From assembly GCA_033030425.1 (NCBI GenBank), contig JAUFSD010000002.1:868001-932000 (forward strand): a DNA stretch of 64,000 nt. Direction: 5' to 3'. Positions 1 to 11,213 of the stretch are shown piece after piece. Position numbers and translations under genes: made by a program. Below the pieces are notes generated by a model. That model ran no database searches and was not told the origin of the DNA. It saw only the letters and a list, made by a program, of their open reading frames with translations. Source of the DNA: Verpa conica. Taxonomy: Eukaryota; Ascomycota; Pezizomycetes; Pezizales; Morchellaceae. Positions within the stretch are counted from its first letter, which is position 1; each line of letters starts with the position of its first letter.

Positions 1-365
1 TCGAACTTTCGTAGATGTGTGTTTTTCCTTTGTTGACGCGAAGGTGATGGTGCTAGGCTTGTGTTCTATAGCTACCCTCCCCACATTTAATCACTCGTCT
101 TGGAAAATAAAGAAACATTTAGACTATTTATTTCCATTGTCTAATAGCAATAGGTATCAAAAGTACAAACCCCTAGCTAAGAGCTCAAGAAACTACATGA
201 CTTGTAGGAAATCTATCTCCAAGCAAAGAGAAACCACGCACCAGCGCATCCCACTAGAAAATATGTAAACCAGAACCAAACCGTAAAACGCATTAACCCA
301 TAAAAATAGAAAAGAAACCCCATATACACCAGTTTATACACCCAAGTATCCCTAACACAACCATC
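1..365. other. intergenic, 3' flank of thaumatin-like gene
   Basis: I see no gene here. A short open frame at 17-268 lacks any recognisable motif and is not supported. The stretch is AT-rich and probably holds the 3' untranslated region of the gene that ends at 366 on the minus strand. Confidence 0.5.
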
Positions 366-1367
366 TCAGAAGAATCCCACAGCAGCAGCCACAACAACAA
401 CCAGTCCCATGGCACACCCAACCCTCACCCCCGTAGCACCACCAGTAACACCCCTCGCCGCCATGATATTCGTACTCTCCCCGCCAGGACAAAACGTAAT
501 CTCAAACCCTTGTCCCGTGGGCACCGTAAACGTGCTCAACTTATCATCATACGCATAACTATATGCATCCGGACAAATCTTCTTCGCCTTCCTACTATAC
601 AAACTCGGCTTACACTTCTTCGGGTCATCCCACTTCCCGGCACAGCAGTCCTGGGGTTTATTCCACTTGGCGCAAGCGCTGAGACAAGGCGATAAGAGAG
701 GTCTCGAGAGGTGATCGTCAGGATACCAGAATGCCACACTATCACGCGGTTGTTTCGGGGGTGGGAAGACGAGGAGGTCGAATGGACACCAGTGCGTTAT
801 AGACCAGTCGTCTTCAGGTGAAGTCATAACACCTATTTTTTTTAAAAATCCTCTCTATTAGTACTTTATACCCTTACACATTATAAAAGGAGGTAAAAAC
901 CTACATGATGGACTGTTATCTTTTCCACCTTCAAACTCTGGTACTATCGCCATATCCAGATCATAACCATCCACAAGACTAACATCGAAGAAAGTCTGCT
1001 CTCCCTTCCCACTAATCGTGAACTCAGCCAATGTTGTCGGAGGCACTCCCGCAACATCGCACTCGAGCTTGTTCCCACAGTCCCCGGTTAGGCAGTACCC
1101 GTTCTTGTTGGCGTCGAATGTGCAGTTGGTACGGCCCCATATACGTCCTACCCAGTCCCAGCCTACAGTGACTGTGCGGTTTGAAGTCGCTGCGAGCTCG
1201 AAGCCGGAGCTTGCTGGCCCTGTGCCGTTTGATGTGAGGATTCCAGGCCAGACTTTGTAGGGGCATTTATTGTTGATGGTTAGAGTGCGAGTGTCGGTTG
1301 TGGTCATTGTTGATTGTTGACCCAGTGCGAACGCAGGGAGTAAGAAAACTAGTAAAGGGGAAATCAT
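366..1367 (-). CDS. GPI-anchored thaumatin-like protein
   Basis: Two exons, 1367-905 and 832-366, are joined over a 72-nt intron (donor GTAGGT, acceptor TAG) and give 309 residues. Splicing restores the thaumatin sequence SPSCVMTSPEDDW across the junction. An N-terminal signal peptide (MISPLLVFLLPAFALG) is followed by the family signature WGRTNCTFD..GYCLTGDCG at about residues 78-100. I count 14 cysteines before the C-terminal tail, against 16 in large plant thaumatins. The C-terminus is a small-residue stretch followed by a hydrophobic Val/Ala/Phe tail, which is a GPI-attachment signal. The protein is therefore likely secreted and held at the plasma membrane or wall. Thaumatin-like proteins often bind or cut beta-1,3-glucan; that role here is inferred from family only. 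The family call is strong and the substrate is unknown. Confidence 0.9.
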
Positions 1368-2686
1368 TTTTGCAGAATATTATTCTTTCTTTCGTCCCTT
1401 TTGCTGCTGCTTAGATATTTTGAATACTATGGGGAAGGACCCCCCAAAATAGGGGAATTATCAGATATATATAAGGTATTCACCATCTTATGATCGACAA
1501 ACGTCAGTCAGGGCAGTGCACAGTGATAGGCAATATTATTTCTTTTGTTCTTGATCTTTGCCCCCCTTGTATCCGCTATAGTACGTACTCCCGACAAAAA
1601 AACTTGGAAACCTCGAATAAGTGATGCTGTTTGGCTGAGGCTCAATCTTGAAACCCTCGCTTGTCCGACGTCATACTAAATTTAGCCAACTTTTCTAGAG
1701 GTAATGTGCTTTCTTGGCTTTTTTTGTACTGTTAGCGGGCGGCCCGTTGCGCGCGGTTATGGTTACCCATTCAGGGACAGAATTAGACTAACCCTAACCC
1801 TTCCTCGGTTCGGGGGGAGATTGTGCAAAAATAAAATCATTCATGTACCCGCTCCAGCTAATTGTGTTCACGACCTGGATTAGGTACTGGGCTAGTGTTG
1901 GATAACCCTACAGTGGCTATTGCTAATTAGTCAGAAAGTGGCGTAGATAGAAGGGGGAGCTGGACTGCTCGTGCTAGAGGAGAGAGAAGGAGAAACACTT
2001 CTCCCTCAGGTGTCTGACTTACTGAAAAAAGAGATCTACAATTTCCTTCACAGGATCTCGTTCACACTTTCTTAAAAGCTTCTCTGATTCCGATCGTCTA
2101 CACTCAGGCTTGGCTTAAACTAGCCGGAACCCTAGTTAATAGGTTCCGAAGAAAGGTTATTTAAAAGGTAATTAAATACGAGGACTATAGGCGTAATGCA
2201 TATTTGGTCTCGCAATGAAGGTGCCACCATCGAACCCCGTAATCTCAAGGGATCAAAAAATAAGGCAAATTTAAAGACATACTAGGGCGACTGGATATAT
2301 TTAGTCTTCGTGGTTGTGGGATCTCCAAGTACACAGGCTATCACTCGTCTAGCTATAGTCGAGTGATATATCATGTCCTCAGATCCATGTATGTCAATTC
2401 TCAATGTATAAACATAACTGGTGTACTATTGGAGAGAGTATGTGGGCTTAAATAGATATAGAAATATTCGCACATCGGCTAAGGGTCTAGGATATTAATT
2501 TCTACCTACATGAGGGTAAAACCACAAATAATTCTCTACTCTAAACAATGAGCCTAGACACTCGATAGACTATACTAAACTTATAGTCCTGAATTAACTC
2601 TATTTAAACGCCTATTTCGATGCTGCGGAGAACCCTTTCAGTATACTCCATATCTTGGAAATAACCTTCATGATTCCAGAAAGAGT
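1368..2686. other. intergenic, no gene seen
   Basis: About 1.3 kb of mixed AT-rich sequence between a gene start (1367, minus) and a gene end (2687, minus). It should hold the promoter of the thaumatin-like gene. I find no coding frame, tRNA or repeat that I can support. Confidence 0.5.
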
Positions 2687-4015
2687 TTAATGCTTCTTCC
2701 TCTTCACCGATGATACCATACCCTCTCTCGCCTCCTTTGCCTCCTTTGCTCCAGCTAACAACTCTGCCAACCCCCTCCCCTCACCAACATTCAGATCCCA
2801 GTCTCCCTCCTCATTTTTTACTCTCGGCTCATTATCCATCCCCAAAATACCACCAAATCTCTCTATCATTCCGTTCATCCCCTCTTCAAATAACCCATTT
2901 TTCCATCGCCTCACCAACTCCGCTGTTGCCTCATCAAGCGAAAACATCCCCTCGGCGTGTATACGGGTCTCTGCGAACACAGATGCATAGATCCTACATA
3001 AAGGGCTTGGACGAGGATATTTTTCTGCTGCTGGGAAGGAGCGCTTGCGTTTCTTTTGAGATAACGCGGGAGAGAGGGTAGGTTCTGGAGCATCGAGGAG
3101 TTTCTCGAAACAACGTATACAGTAGAATTCACCGTGACCATGCTTGAATATGTTTCTGGAGGTCATTAGTTTCTGGTAATCTGGTAGTTGCATGATAGGC
3201 TCATCGTCTCTATCTCCACCTTCTTTAGTTTTGCTGTCCTCCTCTTCGTTACCTGCAATATTTTCTGTAGCTTTCTCCGGCTCCGTCCATCCAGGAGGTT
3301 CGAAACTCACTCTCAGCTCTCCATTCTCCCAAAATCTCCTACAGCCTGGGTATTCACACTCCATCCCTAACTCTCTATGAGTATCGGTTGAAGCCTTTCG
3401 GGTGCGGTATTCTTTGATAATGTAATTCTCAGAGGCCTGGATCCACACCTTGTACCGACCCCTCAGACATTCCCTCACCCAGGCTATCTTCTGCAATAAC
3501 TCCGTTTCATCAGGGGTTGCACTCTGGAGAGCTAACGCTTCGTCTAGCTCCATCCTGATTTCATCACGGCCCCACAAGTAGAAGATTGTTACTATTTCTC
3601 GTGCCGCATCCGCGCGGAGCGCATCAAGTGCAATGTAGGATGAATCATCAGGCTCACTTTCGGCCGACACGGGGGAGGCTGGAGAAGCAGTTGAAGATGG
3701 GGGGACAGGCCGGCATAGAGATGTAGAGTTTCGTGGAGGTCTGGTGGCTTGTAAGATAGTGGTGTTTTTTTGAGCGAGTTCCTGAAGGGATTTAGGGTGC
3801 TCTTTGATTACGTGAGTAGAGGGTTTATCTCCGTGTTGACCAGGGAGGTAGTCAGAGTCGAGATTATTGGAGGATTGCTTTTTAGTTTGAGAGTCGAGAC
3901 CTCCTAGAAAGCTCTTAGAGTTTGGTAGGCAAAGTTTGACGATTAGTGACTTCTTGGGAGAGGGTTCGGGGATGGGGGTGAGGCGGAGGACGGCTCGCTT
4001 TATAGGAGAGCTCAT
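2687..4015 (-). CDS. uncharacterised protein with PARP-finger-like Cys motif
   Basis: An intron-free frame of 442 residues with no recognised family name. The N-terminus is basic and Pro/Ser-rich. A helical segment at about 130-200 (ALDALRADAAREIV..) precedes a cysteine motif: C220-x4-C225, then NGELRVSFE, then C299-x2-C302 followed by Phe-Glu. Pattern and order resemble the PARP-type zinc finger (C-x2-C, then an LR segment, then H-x2-C-F), with Cys in place of His and a longer insert. The C-terminus is another helical block (SLDEATAELVRRWKNGLFEE) and ends with a basic KRKKH, a possible nuclear signal. A nuclear, possibly nucleic-acid-binding role is inferred from these features. The gene at 5314-7353 carries the same motif. 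Confidence 0.7.
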   Translation of the reverse strand: MSSPIKRAVLRLTPIPEPSPKKSLIVKLCLPNSKSFLGGLDSQTKKQSSNNLDSDYLPGQHGDKPSTHVIKEHPKSLQELAQKNTTILQATRPPRNSTSLCRPVPPSSTASPASPVSAESEPDDSSYIALDALRADAAREIVTIFYLWGRDEIRMELDEALALQSATPDETELLQKIAWVRECLRGRYKVWIQASENYIIKEYRTRKASTDTHRELGMECEYPGCRRFWENGELRVSFEPPGWTEPEKATENIAGNEEEDSKTKEGGDRDDEPIMQLPDYQKLMTSRNIFKHGHGEFYCIRCFEKLLDAPEPTLSPALSQKKRKRSFPAAEKYPRPSPLCRIYASVFAETRIHAEGMFSLDEATAELVRRWKNGLFEEGMNGMIERFGGILGMDNEPRVKNEEGDWDLNVGEGRGLAELLAGAKEAKEAREGMVSSVKRKKH

Positions 4016-5313
4016 TGAGATGACTTTTTGGTAGATGCAGGGAGTGGTGTGGAGTAGGATTGCTGATTTGGTGAAGGATAAATGATTGGATTGGGATAAT
4101 TGCCGGAACTGGTTGTCGAGTTGCAGATGAGTACCTGCAGATTAGCGAGAAAGGTGGCTTAAGTTAAGGAATAGCTAGGCATGGACGAAGGAGAGGAGTG
4201 GAGAGGATTGAGGAGGGAAGCAATAAGCCCATAGAAGGCCTACTTAGAATCTTCATAGTATTATACTGAGGGCTCCATCACACAGTATCTCCTTCTTGTC
4301 CTGAGGTGAATTATGCCCGCCACGGGACTTCCCGCGCCCCGCCTGACGATTATTCCATGCGGCTCTACTCGCCTACGGTATCTGCGTAGGGTAACGCGGG
4401 TCCCGACTTCACCTAAGTAGGGAGTCTAATAAGATATTTGTTCAGTTCGTCTTAGCTAATACCATTAATTTATTCTCGTACCAATTAACTAATAAATTGA
4501 CTTTGCATTTAATTTATTGAGAAGATTGTTATTTACAGGCTCTACCTGATCTATTGGCAGATACTACACTGTTATCTTGAAGGATATGTGTGCGGGGTAG
4601 CATGCGCTTGCGAAAGAGAAACATGGCGCTTTAAGGTTCTAGGACCTGAAGCCTCACATTGCGTAGAGTTACATGTAGTATATAAAGTGGCTTAGTACAT
4701 GTAACAGCTATTTCTATTTTTATCTCAATTAATACGGTGTGGCTGGGTGAAACTTCCGTTTATGAAGCCTTCAATTACGGGTCCTTTGTTTCTAATGACT
4801 ACCCCTCAGAAGTTATCACAAGAATATAGTACAAACCGATTACTAAAGATTCTCAGAGAGTTAGCGGTGGGAACCTTTGTTTTGTTTCACAGCTATTAGT
4901 CTAAACCAACAACCTCCTTCCAGATCTCTCTATAATTTGGTTTCTCTAGCTACTATTCTGTAACAAAAATGAACAACGGCAGCTCTTGAAAGCCAAATGC
5001 CTATTAGGAGCCGCACAGACCCCATATAAAGATGGCCAGTTTCCATCTTGAACAAACAACCTTTCTACTACTCGTACACAAGCCCGTTTTTAAACGATAC
5101 ACTCTTTAATTTCGTTTCAACATTCCCTGGTGGACATTCTTTCGTTAACATTCCTTTTCAACTGTACGCTAGACGTACTTAGCATCTTTCTCTCATACTT
5201 TTCAAGCACGATAATATATAAAAGTAACTCATCCCATCACTAGGTTACCTTTCAGCATACATAACATCTTATAGCTGAGGAACCATCAGTAATTAACAAA
5301 AGAATAATATAAA
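4016..5313. other. shared 5' intergenic region of divergent genes
   Basis: About 1.3 kb between the starts of the minus gene at 4015 and the plus gene at 5314. Both genes encode the same Cys motif, so this is a divergent promoter region. It holds two TACATGTA palindromes 26 bp apart (4670-4677, 4696-4703) and a TATA-like stretch at 5212-5224. No coding frame is evident. Confidence 0.5.
5212..5224 (+). promoter_or_regulatory. possible TATA box for the 5314 gene
   Basis: The sequence ATAATATATAAAA lies about 90-100 nt upstream of the ATG at 5314. AT-rich DNA gives such matches by chance, so this is only a candidate. Confidence 0.3.
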
Positions 5314-7353
5314 ATGGACAATCAACTACAAGACATCTTTGATATCGACCAGATTATCCCCCCTTTGAGTCCTGTCACCCCTGGAACACAGGCATTTATC
5401 GATTCTTTTGACCTGAGCGCCTTCAACTCAAAAATTAGTAACCAAGACATTTATTACCAAGATGCCGATCAACCTGTTCAAGATTTTTCCATGACTGATA
5501 TTCTTAATGCAGAGCAATCTACAGGTCTTTTTGGGGGAAACAAAACTTCTGAAGAGCAGACCTTTCCTGGAGCTCTTAATGATCTAGAGATATTTGGCCT
5601 AGAGAATGATCCTACAGAGATGCAGGACTTTGATTTTGATGATTTCACTCTCAACACTGATAATATTATGGCTGGGTACACAACTATTGATGATTCCCAG
5701 ATTGATCCTGCATTACATATGCTTGACTCCTCTGCGGGTGTCACACCTTCAAACCTCTTTTACATACCAAAAAGACTCAAGAGTTCTAGAAAAAACACCG
5801 AGATCTACCAGCCCATAGATCTATCACCCCCAACAGCAGATTTCGAGAAAAACATAGCTCACCAGCTGTCTGAATTCAACCAGCTCACACCCGCCCACCC
5901 TGGCACACAATACATAGAGAACCCGTCAGCACCCACTAACCCAGACAACTTCTTCCAATCCACAGTTGAAGTACCCCGTATCCGTATTGACGGAAGCTAC
6001 GCTATCGAGCACAACAAATCCGGCTCCATATACCAATACACCACCTACACCCCTCTCCCCACCTGGTACGCCCCCGAATTCCCCGCCTCAGGAATCAGCT
6101 ACAACAACCTAGGCTTCCTACACAAAGATATCCAATTTACGCCTGCCAACCTAACCAGCTTCATCCGCAACCACCCACTCGGGCCCAAGCTTGTTCTCAG
6201 AATCGAAAAGCACCCATACGAAGTCAAGGGCCGCTTCGCTCCCTCCAGATCCAACAAAGGCAAACAGAAGTACGCAAACTGCCGAAACGCAAACTGCGCC
6301 CTCGGTACCGTCTTGAAAGTTGGTGACCTCCGTGTCGCAATCGACGAGGTCACCGGCCGGTTCCAGGAGAACGACGTTCAAGATAACGACCCCTACTTCT
6401 CATCCGGCTTCATCCACCTACAGTGTTTCGAATCACTAACAAACGTTGCACCACTGATGCACATGGGCATACTTATCCCAGACACCCGAGAAGACTTCAC
6501 TAAAGAACCAGTATGCCGAAACGGGACCAAGAACAACAACAAGATGGCGTTTAGCCCCAAAGAGCTCACCGCATTCAACGACTGGCTGAGATCTTCTTCG
6601 CCATCACAGGCCCAAATCCACGGCCGTGAATCACTGACCGCGAAAGTATGGCTCGCAAACTGCAAGAAATCTCGCTTGAAGTGCATCCGTCGAGCACCAC
6701 CTGGAGTCACCCAGGAGGATATCGACGCACACAGCCAAAGCCATGCACTATGGGGTGGTCGCCGCGCAGTCGGCAAGTCAGTCGCAGAGATGAACAGACT
6801 CGAAGAGGAAGGGCGCTGCAACGAGCTTATCGCGCCGCGAAATGCGACGTCTGGAAAGTTAGGTATGGGACCGACTGGAGCTACTGCTCTACGATTCTCG
6901 AAGCGCAAAGACCCATTCGGCGAGTCTAAGAGAGGACGTCCATCAAAACGTGGTCGTAGAGCTACGCCTCGTTCGTCGCCGGATACGAACTTGCGTAAGA
7001 CGGTGCTTCGCTCGCCTCCGCAGAAGGGGCATAAGCCCCCCAGTAATATTTCGGTTTACTCTACGTCTAAGAGGAAGGCACTGTCTCCGGTGTCGGTGTT
7101 TTCTCCGTCTCTGGGGAATTGGAGTCTACTTGATACGCCGAGTGTCAATAATAGCTTCTTTACGGCGCCTCTTGGGTCGAAGAGCTCCCAGCCGGCAACC
7201 CCGACGAGGAGGAGTCCGAGACTACGCAAAAAGGTCAAGTATACCGATTTTGATAGCGAGGCCGACAATGACCTTGGAGTGAAGGAGAATGATAAGGAGA
7301 ATGCAGACTGGGGTACGGGCTTTGACGAGCTGTTTGAGGAGTTTTTATGCTAA
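5314..7353 (+). CDS. AT-hook protein with PARP-finger-like motif
   Basis: A single exon of 679 residues with the ATG in good context (AAAATGG). The first ~130 residues are acidic and rich in Asp, Phe and Gln, like a transactivation region. The central part (about 235-460) is the most ordered and contains C323-x4-C328, then LKVGDLRVAID, then H368-x2-C371-F-E. This order matches the PARP-type zinc finger except for C-x4-C in place of C-x2-C. From about residue 530 the protein is basic and carries KRGRPSKRGRR at about 539-549, an AT-hook core (RGRP) that may bind the minor groove of AT-rich DNA. The tail is Ser/Pro-rich with further basic clusters and ends acidic. I infer a nuclear DNA-binding regulator. 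No orthologue is recognised. Confidence 0.8.
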   Translation: MDNQLQDIFDIDQIIPPLSPVTPGTQAFIDSFDLSAFNSKISNQDIYYQDADQPVQDFSMTDILNAEQSTGLFGGNKTSEEQTFPGALNDLEIFGLENDPTEMQDFDFDDFTLNTDNIMAGYTTIDDSQIDPALHMLDSSAGVTPSNLFYIPKRLKSSRKNTEIYQPIDLSPPTADFEKNIAHQLSEFNQLTPAHPGTQYIENPSAPTNPDNFFQSTVEVPRIRIDGSYAIEHNKSGSIYQYTTYTPLPTWYAPEFPASGISYNNLGFLHKDIQFTPANLTSFIRNHPLGPKLVLRIEKHPYEVKGRFAPSRSNKGKQKYANCRNANCALGTVLKVGDLRVAIDEVTGRFQENDVQDNDPYFSSGFIHLQCFESLTNVAPLMHMGILIPDTREDFTKEPVCRNGTKNNNKMAFSPKELTAFNDWLRSSSPSQAQIHGRESLTAKVWLANCKKSRLKCIRRAPPGVTQEDIDAHSQSHALWGGRRAVGKSVAEMNRLEEEGRCNELIAPRNATSGKLGMGPTGATALRFSKRKDPFGESKRGRPSKRGRRATPRSSPDTNLRKTVLRSPPQKGHKPPSNISVYSTSKRKALSPVSVFSPSLGNWSLLDTPSVNNSFFTAPLGSKSSQPATPTRRSPRLRKKVKYTDFDSEADNDLGVKENDKENADWGTGFDELFEEFLC

Positions 7354-8225
7354 TAAATAGAGTTATATCAAGAATTACTTTTAGTTATGTGGTTTATCGT
7401 TTTGAGACACACTGTGCATGTTTGTATTGGGGGAAATGATTTATTTTGTATCACATTCATAGTATAATTCAAAACGGTTCAAGGTGCTTTCTCCACGTGA
7501 AAAACAAAAAAATTCTCTCCAAGTAGAGTACCAAAGACCACGAATTGCTCTGACTCGGAGTTGAACCGAGGATCTCAGCATTACTAGTGCTGCGCCTTAC
7601 CAACTTGGCCACCAGAGCATGTGTTCACGTGATTTTGCTGCTACTTTAAAAAATTTCAAAGCTACTTGTTGGTTTGAGGTTGACCACACGAAAGAATTTT
7701 GGGTTTGAGGTGTCAGTAGATTTTACCGCTGCTTCAGTGAGGAAGGGGCCTGGGCATTAGGAGGTGGGTTATTATGGAGCCACCGGACTTAGATATAGCT
7801 AAGGCTGGATAAAGAGCCAAACAAAGATCTAGGGAAACCCTTGGTTCTAGCTGTGTGTGCCTGCTCGACTGATAGATGCTACATGCTCTTGTCTGTATCG
7901 TCTGGACATAATCCCTGCTAGCAGCGGCATAGTATATCACTCGGTGGAGATTGAGAAAGTACAGGAGTTACATGTAGCAACATAGCCGGGCGTAACCTAT
8001 TAGATAATAATATTAGAGAAAGCCTTGGCTTAGGGTCTAAGGTATGTCCTATGTCTAGCTAGATATATGTAATGTATGGGACCCTATTTATGAGATACTT
8101 CTTATTAGCTAGGCTGTGAATCTACTCTATCTCTCTTATTAGACTTTATAGAGAATTCTCAAAAGATGCTCATATGAAGCTAAGCTTTTTAATTCATCGC
8201 TACAATAACAGAAGAATCTAACTAA
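7354..8225. other. intergenic with one tRNA gene
   Basis: Between the 3' ends of the plus gene at 7353 and the minus gene at 8226. Apart from the tRNA-Thr at 7546-7618 and a TACATGTA palindrome at 7970-7977, I see no gene. A 68-codon open frame at 7734-7940 has no support. Confidence 0.5.
7546..7618 (-). tRNA. tRNA-Thr (anticodon AGU)
   Basis: A 73-nt intron-free cloverleaf can be drawn on the minus strand. The acceptor stem is GCTCTGG with TCAGAGC (a G:U pair at the base), the D-stem GCC/GGC, the anticodon stem CAGCA/TGCTG closing the loop CTAGTAA, and the T arm CTCGG-TTCAACT-CCGAG, followed by discriminator A. The internal B box (GGTTCAACTCC) is good. The anticodon AGU is read as IGU and decodes ACU/ACC threonine codons. 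A run of seven T lies about 35-45 nt downstream. Confidence 0.95.
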
Positions 8226-9449
8226 TTACAAAATGATATCAGAATACACAGGCCTATGATCACTAATAAAGTTCGCGTTATCATAGAATGTCTCACCCAC
8301 ACGGTAAGATTCACTCGCCCTATCCAATCCCCAAATCAGCGCCAACGTCCTCACATAACACATAGAAGGGAGAAAGTCACCACCCGCCATTGCTACCCCC
8401 CATAATAAAATCTATCCTTGAAAAGTCCGCAGAGTTGCCCGCATTATTAAACCCTGTGAAGGTTGCATAATGTCCACTTCTCCTTTCAGGCGGTGTAAGT
8501 CCTGATACATCTTGAAATTCAAACATCCCATTCGAGACTTTATACTTCTCTTTGAATTGCTCCTCAATATCGACTGGTTGGATCTGCCCTGTGATTATCT
8601 GGAAACCTCCTGCATCAGTACCAGTAGAGGGCGAGTTGAAGTCGCCGAGTACGAAAACTGGGGAGTTTGTAGTGGCAGCTTCATAAGCGCCACGATAAAG
8701 AATTAGGGATGCAGCAAGACGGCGCTGGGCGTCTGAAACGTTATCCCAATGTGTACACATAAGTGTAAAGGATTTATCTGAGGCTATTGTACGGAAATGC
8801 GCAAGAGTTGTAGCACGGTAGGAGCCGGCATCTGGATACTTCGACGGGATAGAAGGGGTATTTGAAAGCCAGAATGTATCCCAATCGATTAGGGTAACTG
8901 CAGACCTGATTTCCCATCAGAGAAAAAAATTAGTGTAGGGGGTTTAATTCCGAGAACAAACTTGCGGTAAAAAATAGCAGAGTATTCACCGGCTTCTACG
9001 CCATTATCACGACCAACACCAATACGACTCCATGAGATCCCAAGAAGTTCTTCAAGATCTATCACCTGTCTTTTCAAAGCTTCTTGCACCGCTGAAAATG
9101 TACGTTTACCACATTAGCTATAAAATCTCATCCCCTTTATAGTGAAGAGGGAGAGGAGACTACCTAGAACATCAACTTTATTAAAAATCACATCATTCGC
9201 AACTGCAATCCTTCTTGTACTCCATGGAACCTCCGCTGGGTTCGCATAATACTCCACTTCACTATCCACCGGTAGCGTCTCTGGTAAACCTGCAATTGTT
9301 TCTGCAACACTGATAGTGTCCGGTTGGGAGTCATAGCGAAGGTTCAACGTCAGCAGTCGGATTGGTGTATCTAGTGTTGTCTGGCGCTTATCCACGTATG
9401 GAGCTGCTGCGACAAGGATACTACAGAGTATGAGTTTGATGAGAACCAT
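8226..9449 (-). CDS. secreted endonuclease/exonuclease/phosphatase-family hydrolase
   Basis: Four exons (9449-9164, 9091-8962, 8905-8381, 8319-8226) are joined by introns of 72, 56 and 61 nt, giving 344 residues. A signal peptide (MVLIKLILCSILVAAAP) starts the protein. The catalytic motifs of the DNase I/EEP fold appear in order: LTLNLRYD near residue 32, DVLAVQEAL with E99 (metal ligand), CTHWDN with H191, GDFNSP with D227 and N229, RIDFIM, and SDHRPV with H335. Every expected active-site residue is present. The second and fourth exons were placed because splicing restores VLAVQEAL and GGSNGGWASESYRVG. The family acts on nucleic acids, inositol phosphates or sphingomyelin, and the substrate cannot be told here. 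Secretion suggests an extracellular nuclease or phosphodiesterase. Confidence 0.9.
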
Positions 9450-10625
9450 TGTAGATATAAGAATTATGTAGCGAGTCCTCGGAATTCATGGGGAATACTC
9501 AAGGGTTTTATAGACTCCATTCGGGACAGGTGTTTTAAACCTCATCTCAAAACTTAAAAAGCATATGACCAGAGCGCAGTGTGGAAGGGATACCCGACCT
9601 TTCATCCTGCCAGGACTTAATTGAGTATCCACGGACATTGTTCAAAAATTGTTTCTATCCCATGATACTTCGATCGAAAGAGGAAGCTGAAATTTGGTAG
9701 TCTATATGAGGCTGCTTGAGCACGTGGGCTGTGATCTGCGGTTGCCATTGTAGTGAGCCCGGGGGTTACCCTAAAGTAGTATTATTACTCTAGTTGGTGT
9801 GGAAATAGAAATTTAGGCACGTGGGGATTGCATAGGTTGCCCGATATTGGGAGATCCCTAGTCGAACAAAGTCCGCATCTTTCTGTTGATTATAATCCTG
9901 GGTGTTAGATGTGGTTTTATTTTCTGGGTCCTGGTTTGGGAGTATCCAGCGGCAGCAGGGTTGTAGATAACCATATATATTGATAGACCTTCTAGTAAAT
10001 GAGCTGGAGGAACTTATGACAGGGTTATATCTTGTATACATGTATAAGTCTGGCCCACTGTGTTAATTATACAACGGGGGATAGTGTTTAATACCACATT
10101 AAGTAACTAATGGTATGTAATAGCTATTTTAGATAACTAAGTAATGGGTTGTCTCTAGATAACACCGGGAGTTTTCAACGGCACCGCATGAACCCGAAAC
10201 TTGTTCCTACACATCCGTACTGTAATCCAGGCACATAACACCACTTGTATACGGCGCGGGCATGATCTGTAGATATGTTTAATTCTACAATGACTAGAGA
10301 CGATTAACACTATAATTCTCTGCCAGGTAATGGTAATGATTTATTAGCAAGAATTAAACATTCTCGCGAGTGAGGGGCTATGAATACCATTATCGCACCA
10401 GCAGCCACCACTGATTAGAAATCCAGGGGTCAAACGATGTTCACCTTCCACTCCTGCTGTAGCCCGACGTCAGTTTACAGGGGAACCGGCACTCTCCGGC
10501 ACTAACATGAGTCATGCGGGGTTCCAATGCGGCTCTTCAAATAACACTCCATAACCCAAACCCTTAAAAGGGCCCCGGGAAAACCGTGTTTCCGTTAAGA
10601 ACGCACGAAAAAAAAGAATACCACA
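9450..10625. other. divergent intergenic region
   Basis: The region lies between the start of the secreted hydrolase (minus, 9449) and the acetyltransferase (plus, 10626). It carries the hydrolase TATA candidate and a TACATGTA palindrome at 10037-10044. Short frames at 9790-10041 and 10512-10739 look like noise. Confidence 0.5.
9506..9512 (-). promoter_or_regulatory. possible TATA box of the secreted hydrolase
   Basis: TATAAAA on the minus strand, about 57 nt upstream of the ATG at 9449. Position and consensus are both good, but no start-site data exist. Confidence 0.4.
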
Positions 10626-11213
10626 ATGTCTACCACAGAAAACACCAAGCTCACCGTGATAGGTCCCGAAAGGGGAACTTCCTCCCAGCTCTTCAAAGAC
10701 GCAATGGTAGTCCGCACCGAAGTTTTCATTATAGAACAATTCATCCCCGCCGACAATGAACTCGACCTAGATGACGAACGGTCTCTTCACTGGGTTGCAT
10801 ATGCGGGTGGGTCACCTGTTGGTACGGTTCGATTAGTTCCTTCTCCTCACTCGCCTCATGGCCACGACAACACGGATCCAGTGCCGGGGAACGGGACGTT
10901 TATAAAGCTTGGTAGACTAGCGGCGTTGAAAACGTTGAGAGGGAGTGGGATTGGGAGAGCACTGGTTGATGCGGCGTTGGGGTTTGCGAGTGGGAATCCC
11001 GGTGCTGTGGGGCCGAGGGGAAGGGATGGGAAGGTGGTGGAGGGTGAGTGGGATGGGAGGTGCTTGGTGCACGCGCAGGTTAGTGTGCAGGGTATGTGGG
11101 CGAAGAGTGGATTTGTGGTTGATGCGGGGATGGGGGAATGGGATGAGGAGGGCATTATGCATGTGGGGATGTGGAAGGATGTTGCGGTTCCTGGAAGCGT
11201 GGAGGGCGCATAG
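10626..11213 (+). CDS. GNAT-family N-acetyltransferase
   Basis: An intron-free frame of 195 residues with the ATG in a favourable context (CCACAATGTC). The N-terminal part (VVRTEVFIIEQFIPADNELD, about 29-48) matches the usual opening of YjcF-like GNATs (xRxxVFvxEQ..). The acyl-CoA-binding motif A is KLGRLAALKTLRGSGIGRAL, with R105-G-S-G-I-G110 giving the Q/R-x-x-G-x-G/A signature. The last third (HAQVSVQGMWAKSGFVV) fits the final beta strands of the fold. It transfers an acetyl or similar acyl group from CoA to an unknown amine, probably in the cytosol. A Gly-rich insert at about 120-145 lengthens the usual motif A-B loop. Confidence 0.88.
   Translation: MSTTENTKLTVIGPERGTSSQLFKDAMVVRTEVFIIEQFIPADNELDLDDERSLHWVAYAGGSPVGTVRLVPSPHSPHGHDNTDPVPGNGTFIKLGRLAALKTLRGSGIGRALVDAALGFASGNPGAVGPRGRDGKVVEGEWDGRCLVHAQVSVQGMWAKSGFVVDAGMGEWDEEGIMHVGMWKDVAVPGSVEGA

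Noticed and set aside
1788..1802. CTAACCCTAACCCTT, resembling interstitial telomere repeat
   Set aside because: Only two units; expected by chance in a sequence of this size.
8377..8400. Frameshift near the C-terminus of the secreted hydrolase
   Set aside because: A 61-nt intron (8320-8380) with good signals restores SESYRVG..SDHRPV, so no frameshift is needed.
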